A stretch of 64,000 bases of DNA, taken from assembly GCA_017992055.1 (NCBI GenBank), contig JAGOPK010000005.1, positions 62,001 through 126,000 on the forward strand. Direction: 5' to 3'. A program made the translations under genes and the position numbers. Numbering within the stretch: position 1 is the first letter of the stretch; the number at the start of each line of letters is the position of its first letter. Origin of the DNA: Burkholderiaceae bacterium. Its GTDB lineage: Bacteria > Pseudomonadota > Gammaproteobacteria > Burkholderiales > Burkholderiaceae_C. Below are positions 1 through 10,574 of the stretch, in pieces. Below the pieces are notes generated by a model. The model was not told the origin of the DNA, ran no database searches, and saw nothing but the letters and a program-made list of their open reading frames with translations.

Positions 1-1347
1 CTTGCTGGTGCGCGCACGGATCACCGACTCGCTGCTGGGCAGGGCACCGGTGATGGACCAGCTGTTGCCCTGCAGGTCGGCCGTGATGCCGCTGACATCC
101 TCCTTCGAGGCCCACAGCGCCACCGGCTTGCCGGCGTTGTCCATCATCTTCAGCTGCTCGACGATGCTGCCGTAGTGGTCGCTGTGGCCGTGGGTCAGCC
201 AGATGTCGGTGACGGCGCGCGGGTCCAGGCCCAGCAGCTCCATGTTCTTCCAGTACTGGTAGCCGCTGTTGGGCCAGCCGCCGTCGACCTTGATCAGCTT
301 GTCGTCCGAGGGGTCGTTGGGCGTGCCCATGTCGGCCTTCAGCAGGTACGACGCGACCTCGTTGTCGCCGACGTAGTAGAGGGTGTTCTTCACCATCTCG
401 AACGGCTCGGTGCTGCGGCTGTAGGGCGCCGTGGTCGGGCTGGTGGCATTGATCGCCACATAGGCCTGGCCCGAGATCGGATCGGTGCCCTTGTCGGCCA
501 GCATCGGGCTTTGCGTGGGCACGTCCCACACCGGCTTGCCGTCGCTGGTGGAGCGTGGCGTGAAGTACCAGATGGCCACCACCTTGGCCTTGTCGGCGTT
601 CTGGTGGTTGTTGTCGAACAGCAGATAGGCCGCCTGGCGCGAGGTGGTGCTGTAGTGGTAGTCGGCGGTCACCGGAATCGAGGCGAAGTCCGAGGCTGCG
701 CTCTGCGCATAGTTGCTGGTGTTGACATTGAACACCTTCACGTCCGGCGCGACCGCATAGGTCTCTTCATAACGCTTGATCGGCACGGTATAGGGCCGGC
801 CCGCCTGGTCGGCCACCACCATGCGGCCATCGCCGACGGTGATGCTGCTGCTGCCGCGGTTGTAGACCCAGCCCGCGGCCACCATGGGCCCGGGCACGTC
901 GTTGTTGCGCGTCACCTCCGGGCCGTACCTGGCGGCATCGAACTGGGCGTTGCTGGAACTGCCCTTGGACAGGATGACGTTGAAGCTCTGCGCCGGCGTG
1001 CTCGCCAGCTGCACGCGGTCCTTGTCGGTTTCGCTCAGCGGCAGCCAGTCGACCAGGTTGCCCGGCACCAGTTTGGCGGCCAGGGCGCTGGCATCGCTGG
1101 CCGACATTGGGCCGGCGCTCAGCGTGCGCACACCGGTCTGCGACAGCACGGCCACCTTCAGCGACTGCTGGCCGGAGGCCTCGCTGACCAGTTCGGGCGC
1201 GGCATAGACCATGCCGGCCGAGCGGAACGAGGCGCTGGGCGACGGCGCCTGGCCGCCGATCTCCACCGAGCTGCCTCCGCAGCCGAGCATCAGCGCCGAG
1301 GCCAGCAATGCCGGCAGCAGGCGCAAGCCTTTGGAATACAGGTTCAC
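1..1347 (-). CDS. MBL-fold hydrolase, predicted lipoprotein (3' end cut by window)
   Basis: Minus-strand frame open from a GTG at 1347 to the left edge (449 codons visible). The GTG is preceded by AAGGAG at good spacing. The N-terminus is a lipoprotein-type signal peptide (two Lys/Arg-bearing turns, a hydrophobic stretch, then LMLGC near residue 23). The metallo-beta-lactamase signature HGHSDH lies at residues 386-391, preceded by the LYYVGDNEVASYLL strand typical of the fold. About 310 residues therefore precede the metal-binding domain, far longer than a plain beta-lactamase or glyoxalase II. The remaining metal ligands lie outside the window. Known of the fold: a Zn-dependent hydrolase acting on esters, lactams or sulfates. 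The substrate cannot be inferred here. It is divergent from the LacI-type gene at 1622. Confidence 0.8.
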   Translation of the reverse strand, partial: MNLYSKGLRLLPALLASALMLGCGGSSVEIGGQAPSPSASFRSAGMVYAAPELVSEASGQQSLKVAVLSQTGVRTLSAGPMSASDASALAAKLVPGNLVDWLPLSETDKDRVQLASTPAQSFNVILSKGSSSNAQFDAARYGPEVTRNNDVPGPMVAAGWVYNRGSSSITVGDGRMVVADQAGRPYTVPIKRYEETYAVAPDVKVFNVNTSNYAQSAASDFASIPVTADYHYSTTSRQAAYLLFDNNHQNADKAKVVAIWYFTPRSTSDGKPVWDVPTQSPMLADKGTDPISGQAYVAINATSPTTAPYSRSTEPFEMVKNTLYYVGDNEVASYLLKADMGTPNDPSDDKLIKVDGGWPNSGYQYWKNMELLGLDPRAVTDIWLTHGHSDHYGSIVEQLKMMDNAGKPVALWASKEDVSGITADLQGNSWSITGALPSSESVIRARTSK

Positions 1348-1515
1348 AGAAGGTCTCCTTGAAGGTGGGGGCCCGCAGCAGGCGGGCCACGGGACGCGGA
1401 AAAGGCCGCTTGTATCGTTATCAAGAATGGGCGCACTCAGCCATCCACCGGGGCTTGTGGCGCCCGGTCCGGCACTGTTGTGCAGCTGGCTTTTGAAGCC
1501 GTATGCGATTCATTG

Positions 1516-1525
1516 TTAACGTTAA
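1516..1525. promoter_or_regulatory. Palindrome TTAACGTTAA, candidate LacI-family operator
   Basis: A perfect 10-bp palindrome with a central CpG sits in the divergent intergenic region between the lipoprotein gene (start 1347) and the LacI-type regulator. LacI/GalR proteins commonly bind A/T-flanked palindromes centred on CG, so this is the natural candidate for autoregulation and control of the divergent hydrolase gene. It overlaps the region just upstream of a possible GTG start at 1541, which argues for the later ATG at 1622. Confidence 0.45.
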
Positions 1526-1621
1526 AAGACTGGCTTTCAAGTGGCTATCAGGTCTGACAACTCGGTGGAAACCCTGGTGCGCAGCGGCCTGGCTTACAGT
1601 GCGCCCAGCCCGCTCCGACCC

Positions 1622-2644
1622 ATGACCGACACAGCCGACAACAACAAGCCCAGCAAGGTCACCGTGGTCGACGTGGCGCGCCTGGCCGGCGTGTCGGCGA
1701 TGACCGTGTCACGCGTGCTGAACACGCCCGACAGCGTGCCCGCGCCCACGGTGCAGCGGGTGCGCGAGGCGGTGGACCAGCTGGGCTATGTGCGCAACCG
1801 CCTGGCCGGCAGCCTGCGGTCGGCGCGCAGCCAGCTGGTGGCGGCGGTGGTGCCCACGCTGTCGGGGCCGATCTTCCTGGAGAGCATCGATGCGCTGAAC
1901 GCCGGCCTGGCGCGGCGCGGCTACCACCTGATCGTCGCCCAGGGCGGCTATGCCGATCACGACCGGCGCGAGGACGAGCTGTTGTCAGACCTCCTCAGCC
2001 GCCGGCCCGATGCCCTGGTGCTCACCGGCACCCTGCATTCGGCGCAGGCCAAGCGGCGTTTGCTGTCGGCCGGCATCCCGGTGCTGGAGATCTGGGATCT
2101 GAGCAACGACCCCATCGACATGCTGATCGGCTTTTCGCACGAGGCCGTGGGCGCGGCCGTGGCCCAGCAGTTCCAGGCCGGCGGGCGGCGCCGGCTGGCG
2201 CTGATCGGCGGCGACGATGCACGCTCGCAGCGGCGCTGGGCCAGCTTTCGCCAGCGTGCGCTGGACCTGGGCCTGGACGAGCCGCATGCCGAGTTCGTGC
2301 CGGCGCCGGCGCGGCTGGGCGACGGCCGGCGCGCGCTGCGCCGGCTGCTGCAGGCCCGGCCCGGGGTTGATGCGCTGTTCTGCAGCTCGGACATGATGGC
2401 CGCCGGCGTGCTGATCGAGGCCCAGGCCCAGGGCCTGGCGGTGCCGGGCCGGCTGGCCGTGGTCGGCTTTGGCGACCTGAACTTTGCCGCCGACCTGGAG
2501 CCGGCGCTGAGCACGGTGCGCATCGATGCCCAGCGCATCGGCGAGCTGGCGGCCGAGACCCTGGTGCGCCGGCTGGGCGGCCAGGCCCTGCCGCAGCGCA
2601 TCGTCGACGTGGGCTTCGAGCTGGTGCGCCGCGCCAGCGGCTGA
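1622..2644 (+). CDS. LacI/GalR-family transcriptional regulator
   Basis: 340 aa from the ATG at 1622. An in-frame GTG at 1541 would add 27 residues unlike the family, so I prefer 1622. Residues about 11-65 form the LacI helix-turn-helix and hinge helix (VDVARLAGVSAMTVSRVLN, then a GYVRNRLAGSLRS hinge). The rest is a periplasmic-binding-protein-like effector domain (FLESIDALNAGLARRGYHL; later LAVVGFGDLNFA). The family binds a sugar or sugar acid and usually represses neighbouring catabolic genes. The effector domain resembles gluconate-type GntR regulators, but the ligand is not determinable. The likely target is the divergent MBL-fold lipoprotein gene through the palindrome at 1516. Confidence 0.88.
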   Translation: MTDTADNNKPSKVTVVDVARLAGVSAMTVSRVLNTPDSVPAPTVQRVREAVDQLGYVRNRLAGSLRSARSQLVAAVVPTLSGPIFLESIDALNAGLARRGYHLIVAQGGYADHDRREDELLSDLLSRRPDALVLTGTLHSAQAKRRLLSAGIPVLEIWDLSNDPIDMLIGFSHEAVGAAVAQQFQAGGRRRLALIGGDDARSQRRWASFRQRALDLGLDEPHAEFVPAPARLGDGRRALRRLLQARPGVDALFCSSDMMAAGVLIEAQAQGLAVPGRLAVVGFGDLNFAADLEPALSTVRIDAQRIGELAAETLVRRLGGQALPQRIVDVGFELVRRASG

Positions 2645-2653
2645 GGCCGGGGC

Positions 2654-2986
2654 TCAGGCCAGCGGCGGCGGCAGCGCGTCGCCCGCCCGGCGGCGGCGGA
2701 ACAGGCCGGCGCGGGCCAGCACCATGGTCGTCACCGGCGCGGTGATGGACAGCACGATGATGATCAGCCACACATGCGGCGCCAGGCTGCCGGCGCGCAG
2801 CGAGAAGTGCAGGATGGACGCCGCCGTCACCAGCCAGGCCGCCAGCGTCGAGGCCAGGGCCGGCGCATGCATGCGCATGAAGAAGTCCGGCAGCCGCCAC
2901 AGGCCCAGCGCGGCCAGCAGCACCACGCCGGCACTGGCCAGCAGCAGCAGGGCCACGACGGCCTCGCCCAAGGGTGGCAGGTTCAT
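2654..2986 (-). CDS. mrpG: Mrp/Pha monovalent cation/H+ antiporter subunit G
   Basis: 110 aa, the last gene of the antiporter operon. Three hydrophobic segments, with the family pattern LWRLPDFFMRMHAPALASTL after the first helix (the conserved RLPD..RMHA signature of MnhG/PhaG). Its ATG overlaps the stop of the F gene by four bases (ATGA), which indicates translational coupling. MrpG is a small subunit of the hetero-oligomeric inner-membrane antiporter and is needed for complex assembly and activity. The C-terminus is Arg-rich and short. It converges on the LacI-type gene with a 9-bp gap. Confidence 0.92.
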   Translation of the reverse strand: MNLPPLGEAVVALLLLASAGVVLLAALGLWRLPDFFMRMHAPALASTLAAWLVTAASILHFSLRAGSLAPHVWLIIIVLSITAPVTTMVLARAGLFRRRRAGDALPPPLA

Positions 2987-3261
2987 TCGATGGCCTCGCC
3001 ACGCAGCAGGAACTTGGCCATGGCCACCGAGCCGACAAAGCCGAACAGCACCATCAGCAGCGCGCCCTCGAAGTACATGCTGCTGTCGAAGCGGATGGCC
3101 AGCACCAGCATCACCAGCATGCCGACCACGTACAGGAAGTCCAGCGCCAGCACCCGGTCCTGGGCGCTGGGGCCACGCGCCAGGCGCAGCAGGCCCAGCA
3201 CCATGGCCAGCGCATACAGCACCAGCGTGGCGGTGATGGCCAGCGAGAGAAAGCCGCTCAT
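2983..3261 (-). CDS. mrpF: Mrp/Pha cation/H+ antiporter subunit F
   Basis: 92 aa with three predicted membrane helices. The family signature RLARGPSAQDRVLALD follows the first helix, as in MnhF/PhaF. The start ATG at 3261 overlaps the 3' end of the E gene by four bases and the stop overlaps mrpG by four, so E, F and G are tightly coupled. It is an accessory membrane subunit of the seven-component antiporter that exports Na+ or K+ in exchange for protons and supports pH and salt homeostasis. Confidence 0.93.
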   Translation of the reverse strand: MSGFLSLAITATLVLYALAMVLGLLRLARGPSAQDRVLALDFLYVVGMLVMLVLAIRFDSSMYFEGALLMVLFGFVGSVAMAKFLLRGEAIE

Positions 3262-3746
3262 CCAAAGATCTCCAGCAGGGGCTGTTCGTAGTCGCGCTTG
3301 AAGTCGGCGATGAAGCGCGCCTCGTCGTCCAGGTCGAACACATGCAGCAGCAGCAGGCTGTGGTCGGGCGCCAGCTCGGCCCACACCGTGCCCGGCACCA
3401 CCGCGGTGATGATGGCCAGCGCCGCCAGGCCGTGGCTGTCGCGCAGCTGCAGCGGCACCCGCACGAAGCCGCCGCGTGGCGGCCGCCGGCCGGCGCGCAG
3501 CACGCCGCGCGCCACCTGCAGGGCCGACACCAGCACGTCGCGGCCGACGCGCAGGATCAGCCCCAGCAGCCGGGCCGGCCGGCGCAGCGGGCGCGGCGCC
3601 GGGCGCAGCGGCGCCATCAGCAGCGGCATGGCCAGGGCCAGCAGCACGGCCACCAGCAGGTCGGCCGGCTGCAGCGATTCGTTCAGCAGCAGCCAGCCGC
3701 CGAAGATGGCCAGCGACAGCCAGGGTGCGGGCAGCCAGCGGTTCAT
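3258..3746 (-). CDS. mrpE: Mrp/Pha cation/H+ antiporter subunit E
   Basis: 162 aa. Two N-terminal helices (WLSLAIFGGWLLLNESLQP; LLVAVLLALAMPLLMAPL) are followed by a soluble domain containing the typical TAVVPGTVWAEL segment and a His/Asp-rich C-terminal half (LLLLHVFDLDDEA). The length matches MnhE/PhaE. The start overlaps the end of mrpD by four bases. The role is structural: MrpE dimerises the complex and is required for antiport. Confidence 0.93.
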   Translation of the reverse strand: MNRWLPAPWLSLAIFGGWLLLNESLQPADLLVAVLLALAMPLLMAPLRPAPRPLRRPARLLGLILRVGRDVLVSALQVARGVLRAGRRPPRGGFVRVPLQLRDSHGLAALAIITAVVPGTVWAELAPDHSLLLLHVFDLDDEARFIADFKRDYEQPLLEIFG

Positions 3747-5386
3747 CGCGCCGCCTCCGGCAGCGCCGCCGGCACGACCCGGGGCCGGGCGGCCATCACG
3801 GCCTCGATGTACAGCCGCGGCTGGTGCAGGGCCTGGGCGGTGTGGCGGGCATAGGCCAGCGCCGGTTCGCCCTGCACCACCAGGGCCAGCGAGGCGCCCA
3901 GCAGCAGGGCGATGGGCAGGGTCTCGATCAGGCGCAGCCGCGGCGCGGCGCGCTCGCTGCCGGTCCAGAAGTGGCGCATGCCCACGCGCATCAGCGCCAT
4001 CGCCGCCAGCAGGCCCGAGCCGATCAGCAGCGCAAACAGCGTCCAGGCCGCGGCGCCGCCCAGGGCCGGCAGGGCCTGCAGCATGGCCAGCTTGGCGACA
4101 AAGCCCGACAGCGGCGGCAGGCCGGCGACGATGATGGCGCAGACCGTGAAGGCCAGGCCCAGAAAGGCCAGCGCACCGGGCAGGGCGCGGCCGATCAGCG
4201 CGTCCTCGTTGTCGTCGAGGTTGACGCCGGGCGGCGGCTCGGCGTCGAAGAAGGCCGGCAGCCGGTCCTGGCCGTCGTCGATCTGCTGCGGCCCCAGCTC
4301 GACCTGGCGCGAGCGCTCCAGCAACTCCACCAGCAGGAACAGCGCACAGCCGGCCAGCGTGGAGCTGGCCAGGTAGAACAGCGCGCCACCGCTGAGGCCC
4401 GGGTCGTCGAAGCCGGTGGCCGCGATCAGCGTGCCCGACGAGGCGATGACGCTGTAGCCGGCCAGCCGTGCCAGCTGCTGCGAGGCCAGCATGCCCACCG
4501 CGCCGAAGGCCAGCGTGGCCAGGCCGCCCCAGACCAGCACGCCGCCGCCGAAGTGGGCCGAGGCCCCGGCATCGGCCGGAAAGCACAGCGTCCACAGCCT
4601 CAGGATGGCGTAGACGCCGACCTTGGTGAGGATGGCGAACAGCGCCGCCACCGGCGCGCTGGCCGCGGCATAGGCGCCGGGCAGCCAGAAGCACAGCGGC
4701 CACAGCGCGGCCTTGGCCAGGAAGGCGATGGCCAGGATGGCCGCGCCGGCATGCAGCAGGCCGCGGTCGGCCACCGGCACGGCCGCCAGCTTGTGGGCGA
4801 TGTCGGCCATGTTCAGCGTGCCGGTGACGCCATAGAGCACGGCCACGCCGATCAGGAACAGCAGCGAGGCCATCAGGTTGATGGCGATGTAGTGCAGGCC
4901 GGAGCGCACGCGCGCGCTGCCGCCGCCGTGCAGCAGCAGGCCGTAGCTGGCGGCCAGCAGCACCTCGAAGAACACGAACAGGTTGAACAGGTCGGCGGTG
5001 AGGAAGGCGCCGTACAAGCCCATCAGCTGCAGCTGGAACAGCACATGGAAATAGACGCCGGCATGCTGCCAGCGGGCCAGCGCATACAGCAGCGCCGCCA
5101 GGCCCACGCTGCCGGCCAGCACCGCCATCAGCGCCGACAGCCGGTCGGCCACCAGCACGATGCCGTAGGGCACGGGCCAGTTGCCGGGCAGGTAGACGGC
5201 AAAGGCGCTGGCCGCGTCCAGCCGGTCGACCTGCAGCAGCAGCGCCACCGCGGCGGCCAGGCTGGCCAGCGTGGACAGCAGGTTGGCGGCGGCCTTCAGC
5301 GAGCGTCGGCCTTCGCCCAGCAGCAGCATCAGGCCGGCGGTGGCCAGCGGCAGCAGCACCGGCGCGACGATCAGTTCCGGCCTCAT
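3743..5386 (-). CDS. mrpD: Mrp/Pha cation/H+ antiporter subunit D (NuoN/L-like)
   Basis: 547 aa polytopic protein of the proton-conducting membrane transporter family, homologous to complex I antiporter-like subunits. MRPELIVAPVLLPLATAGL at the start and FAILTKVGVYAILRLW in the middle are characteristic (the Lys of ILTKVG is the conserved proton-path lysine). An acidic loop around residues 377-398 (AEPPPGVNLDDNEDAL) breaks two helices and is longer than I would expect for the family. The start overlaps the end of mrpC by four bases. Together with subunit A it forms the ion-translocating core. Confidence 0.93.
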   Translation of the reverse strand: MRPELIVAPVLLPLATAGLMLLLGEGRRSLKAAANLLSTLASLAAAVALLLQVDRLDAASAFAVYLPGNWPVPYGIVLVADRLSALMAVLAGSVGLAALLYALARWQHAGVYFHVLFQLQLMGLYGAFLTADLFNLFVFFEVLLAASYGLLLHGGGSARVRSGLHYIAINLMASLLFLIGVAVLYGVTGTLNMADIAHKLAAVPVADRGLLHAGAAILAIAFLAKAALWPLCFWLPGAYAAASAPVAALFAILTKVGVYAILRLWTLCFPADAGASAHFGGGVLVWGGLATLAFGAVGMLASQQLARLAGYSVIASSGTLIAATGFDDPGLSGGALFYLASSTLAGCALFLLVELLERSRQVELGPQQIDDGQDRLPAFFDAEPPPGVNLDDNEDALIGRALPGALAFLGLAFTVCAIIVAGLPPLSGFVAKLAMLQALPALGGAAAWTLFALLIGSGLLAAMALMRVGMRHFWTGSERAAPRLRLIETLPIALLLGASLALVVQGEPALAYARHTAQALHQPRLYIEAVMAARPRVVPAALPEAAR

Positions 5387-5738
5387 CGCGCCCCGGCCCT
5401 TTCGGTGTCTTCTTCTTCCTCGTGGCCGTCCACATGGTCGCCGCCGCTCAGGCCGCGCAGCGCCAGGATCACCACCAGGAACAGCGCCGTGGTGGCGAAG
5501 CCGATGACGATGGCCGTCAGCACCAGCGACTGCGGCAGCGGATCGCTGTAGTGCGCCAGGTCGGCCGGCAGGCCGGGCTTGACGATGGGCTCCTGGCCGA
5601 TCGACAGGCTGCCGACGCTGAAGATGAACAGGTTGATCGCATACGACAGCAGCGACAGGCCGATCAGCACCTGGAAGCTGCGCGGCCGCAGCACCAGCCA
5701 CACGCCGGCGCCGGCGAGCACGCCGATGGCCAGCGAGA

Positions 5739-5751
<13 letters not shown>
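5383..5751 (-). CDS. mrpC: Mrp/Pha cation/H+ antiporter subunit C (NuoK-like)
   Basis: 122 aa with three helices, homologous to NuoK. Recognisable segments are YAINLFIFSVG and PLPQSLVLTAIVIGFATTA, including the conserved D-P-LPQ-LVLTAIVI pattern of MnhC/PhaC. The C-terminus is a soluble acidic tail (DGHEEEEDTER). Its start lies inside the 3' end of mrpA (13-bp overlap) and its stop overlaps mrpD by four bases, so it is coupled on both sides. Confidence 0.93.
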
Positions 5752-8663
<2,912 letters not shown>

Positions 8664-8744
8664 GTGATTCGAGTGTACGGGTGGGCCGGAAAGGTTCCGC
8701 CAAGCCCCGGCCGACCAGCGTCAATGCGGGAAAGCGTGAATCAA

Positions 8745-8781
8745 TTCCAATATTGGAAATAGTTTCCAGAACGAATAACAT
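8745..8781 (+). promoter_or_regulatory. IclR-type operator overlapping a sigma-70-like promoter of the ThuA/quinoprotein operon
   Basis: TGGAAATAGTTTCCA at 8754-8768 matches the IclR-family consensus TGGAAATnATTTCCA with one mismatch. It shares its left arm with a second perfect palindrome, TTCCAATATTGGAA (8745-8758). TTGGAA at 8753-8758 can serve as a -35 and TAACAT at 8776-8781 as a -10, with exactly 17 bp between them. The same arrangement recurs in front of the TRAP operon at 16438. The local sequence is A/T-rich against a very G+C-rich background, as expected of a promoter. Binding by the IclR protein encoded at 15590-16372 is inference. Confidence 0.65.
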
Positions 8782-8892
8782 TTCTGCGAGCCCGGCCAGG
8801 CGGCCTCCCTGGGCCGTGTCTGTAGTCACCGTCGGTGTGCCGCGCGCAGGCGTGGAACGGGGCCCGCACCAGCCTTTGGAGGAGCACATCGC

Positions 8893-9849
8893 ATGAAGAC
8901 AAACCTGGTTCGCCGCAGCACCTGGGCGCTGGCGGCCGTGGCGGCCCTGGCCGGCGGCGCGGCCGTCGCGCAGACCGGAGCGGCCAAGAAGATCAACCCG
9001 AAGAACATCGACACCTACTACAACGTCTGCCGCGGCCTGAGCACCGACTGCTACAACGACTGGCACGCCTTCGACAGCCTGCCCAACAAGGTGCTGATCT
9101 ATTCGCGCACCGCCGGGCCGCGCCATGCCAACCTGGGCACGGCCATGCCGGCCGGCCTGAACCCGCCGATGGCCGAGAACAATGTGATGCAGGCCGGCCT
9201 GGTGCGCATGCTGGCGGCCGCCGGCATCGTCGCCGACTGGACCGAGGACGTGACCGTGCTCACCAGCCGCATCAACAACTACAAGGCGGTGATCTTCGCC
9301 AGCTCCAACCGCGACACGCTGTGGAATGCCGCGGCCACCACCAGCAACGACGCGGCGCGCACCGCGCTGCGCAACTACATGCGCCGTGGCGGCGGCTTCG
9401 TCGGCCTGCACAACGCCTTCGGCGCCGAGTACAACTGGCCTTATTACGAAGGCCTGCTGGGCAATGCCAACTTCTACAACCACGGCCCCAACCGCAACGG
9501 CAATGTCGTGATCACCGCGGCCGATCCGTCGACCGCCGGCGTGCCCGCCACCTTTGCCTTCCAGGACGAGTGGTACAACCTCGCGCCGTTCCCGACCAAC
9601 GTCAAGTTCCTGGCCAAGGTCGACACCTCGTCGCTGAGCCCGCTGAGCGGCGCGCCGCACCCGGGCCATGCCGACTTCCATCCGGTGGCCTGGTGCCAGT
9701 ACTACGACGGCGGCCGCTCCTGGGTCAGCACGCTGGGCCACAACGCGCATTCGTTCAACGGCAGCGGCGTCGGCGCGGCGGCCTTCGAGAAGCTGGTCGT
9801 GCAGGGCGTGATGTCGGTGATGGGCCTGACCCCGTTCTGCACCAACTGA
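8893..9849 (+). CDS. Exported ThuA-like domain protein
   Basis: 318 aa, first gene of the exported-protein operon. ATG at 8893 follows GGAGG. A Sec signal peptide covers residues 1-~27 (hydrophobic core, then AVAQTG). The mature part has the ThuA / class-I-glutamine-amidotransferase-like fold: VLIYSRTAGPRHANLG (strand and His turn), YKAVIFASSNRDTL, and RNYMRRGGGFVGLHNAFGAE, where the GGGFVGLH nucleophile-elbow-like turn is the ThuA hallmark. A late WVSTLGHNAHSFN segment is also typical. ThuA proteins take part in 3-keto-sugar (for example keto-trehalose) metabolism, but many exported members are uncharacterised. Four Cys in the mature protein could form disulfides. Its exact substrate is unknown. 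Confidence 0.85.
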   Translation: MKTNLVRRSTWALAAVAALAGGAAVAQTGAAKKINPKNIDTYYNVCRGLSTDCYNDWHAFDSLPNKVLIYSRTAGPRHANLGTAMPAGLNPPMAENNVMQAGLVRMLAAAGIVADWTEDVTVLTSRINNYKAVIFASSNRDTLWNAAATTSNDAARTALRNYMRRGGGFVGLHNAFGAEYNWPYYEGLLGNANFYNHGPNRNGNVVITAADPSTAGVPATFAFQDEWYNLAPFPTNVKFLAKVDTSSLSPLSGAPHPGHADFHPVAWCQYYDGGRSWVSTLGHNAHSFNGSGVGAAAFEKLVVQGVMSVMGLTPFCTN

Positions 9850-9860
9850 GCGGGCCGGCG

Positions 9861-10457
9861 ATGAACCTCCTCAAGCCATCCCCCTGGCGCCAGGCCCTGC
9901 GTGGCGCCGTGCTGGCCGCGGCGCTGGCCGGCGCCGGCCTGGGCGCCCAGGCCGTCGAGCAGGCACCGGGCACGCTGCAACTGGCCTTCAGCAACATCTA
10001 CAGCGTGGGCCTGTCCGGAGACAGCGACAACACCACCTGGACCGCCTGGCTGCCCACGGGCGCCACCATCACCCGATTGTCCTGGCAGGTCACGGTGGAG
10101 GCCTTCGATCCCAGCTGGCTGCAGGAGCTGACGCTGGCGCTGACCAACAGCGCCGGCGAGGGCGTGCAGTTCAGCCCGGCGCTGGACATCGCCGAATCCG
10201 GCAGCCACCAGAGCTCGGGCCAGATCGACCTGGTCAACAGCGGCCTGTCGTTTGCCGTCGGCAGCGACCGCCGGCTGCACCTGGAGTGGTACGACGCCTG
10301 GGACGACCTGGACGGCCTGCCCGATGGCCGCTGGACCCAGGCCAGCCTGCAGATCGGCTACACCGCGCCGGTGCCCGAGCCGGCCTCGGCGGCCCTGCTG
10401 CTGGCCGGCCTGCTGGGCGTGGCCGGTGCCGCCAGCCGGCGCCGCCGCCGCGACTGA
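9861..10457 (+). CDS. PEP-CTERM sorting-domain protein (first of three)
   Basis: 198 aa, starting 11 bp after the ThuA-like gene. Signal peptide at residues 1-~31 (RGAVLAAALAGAGLGAQA). The mature domain is about 140 aa, mostly beta-strand and rich in Trp/Asp (for example LEWYDAWDDLDGLPDGRW). The C-terminus from about residue 171 is a canonical PEP-CTERM tail: VPEPASAALLLAGLLGVAG followed by an Arg cluster. PEP-CTERM proteins are processed by exosortase EpsH-type enzymes and released or attached to the extracellular matrix. No exosortase gene is in this window. The function of the mature domain is unknown. Same operon as the quinoprotein. Confidence 0.88.
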   Translation: MNLLKPSPWRQALRGAVLAAALAGAGLGAQAVEQAPGTLQLAFSNIYSVGLSGDSDNTTWTAWLPTGATITRLSWQVTVEAFDPSWLQELTLALTNSAGEGVQFSPALDIAESGSHQSSGQIDLVNSGLSFAVGSDRRLHLEWYDAWDDLDGLPDGRWTQASLQIGYTAPVPEPASAALLLAGLLGVAGAASRRRRRD

Positions 10458-10574
10458 GGCGCGCCGCCGGCCCGCCGCCCCCGCATCGTCCATCGCCACC
10501 CGGCGCGCCAGGCGCGTGCCGGCGTGGCCACCTTTTGCCCGCATCCGGGTGCCCGCCACCCGAGGAGAGCCTCC

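Noticed and set aside
1541-1621. N-terminal extension of the LacI-type regulator from GTG 1541
   Set aside because: The 27 extra residues do not match the family and the start would sit just after the candidate operator; the ATG at 1622 gives the usual N-terminus.
8664-8744. A promoter for the mrp operon
   Set aside because: TACACT lies too close to the mrpA start and no matching -35 is seen, so I do not report it.
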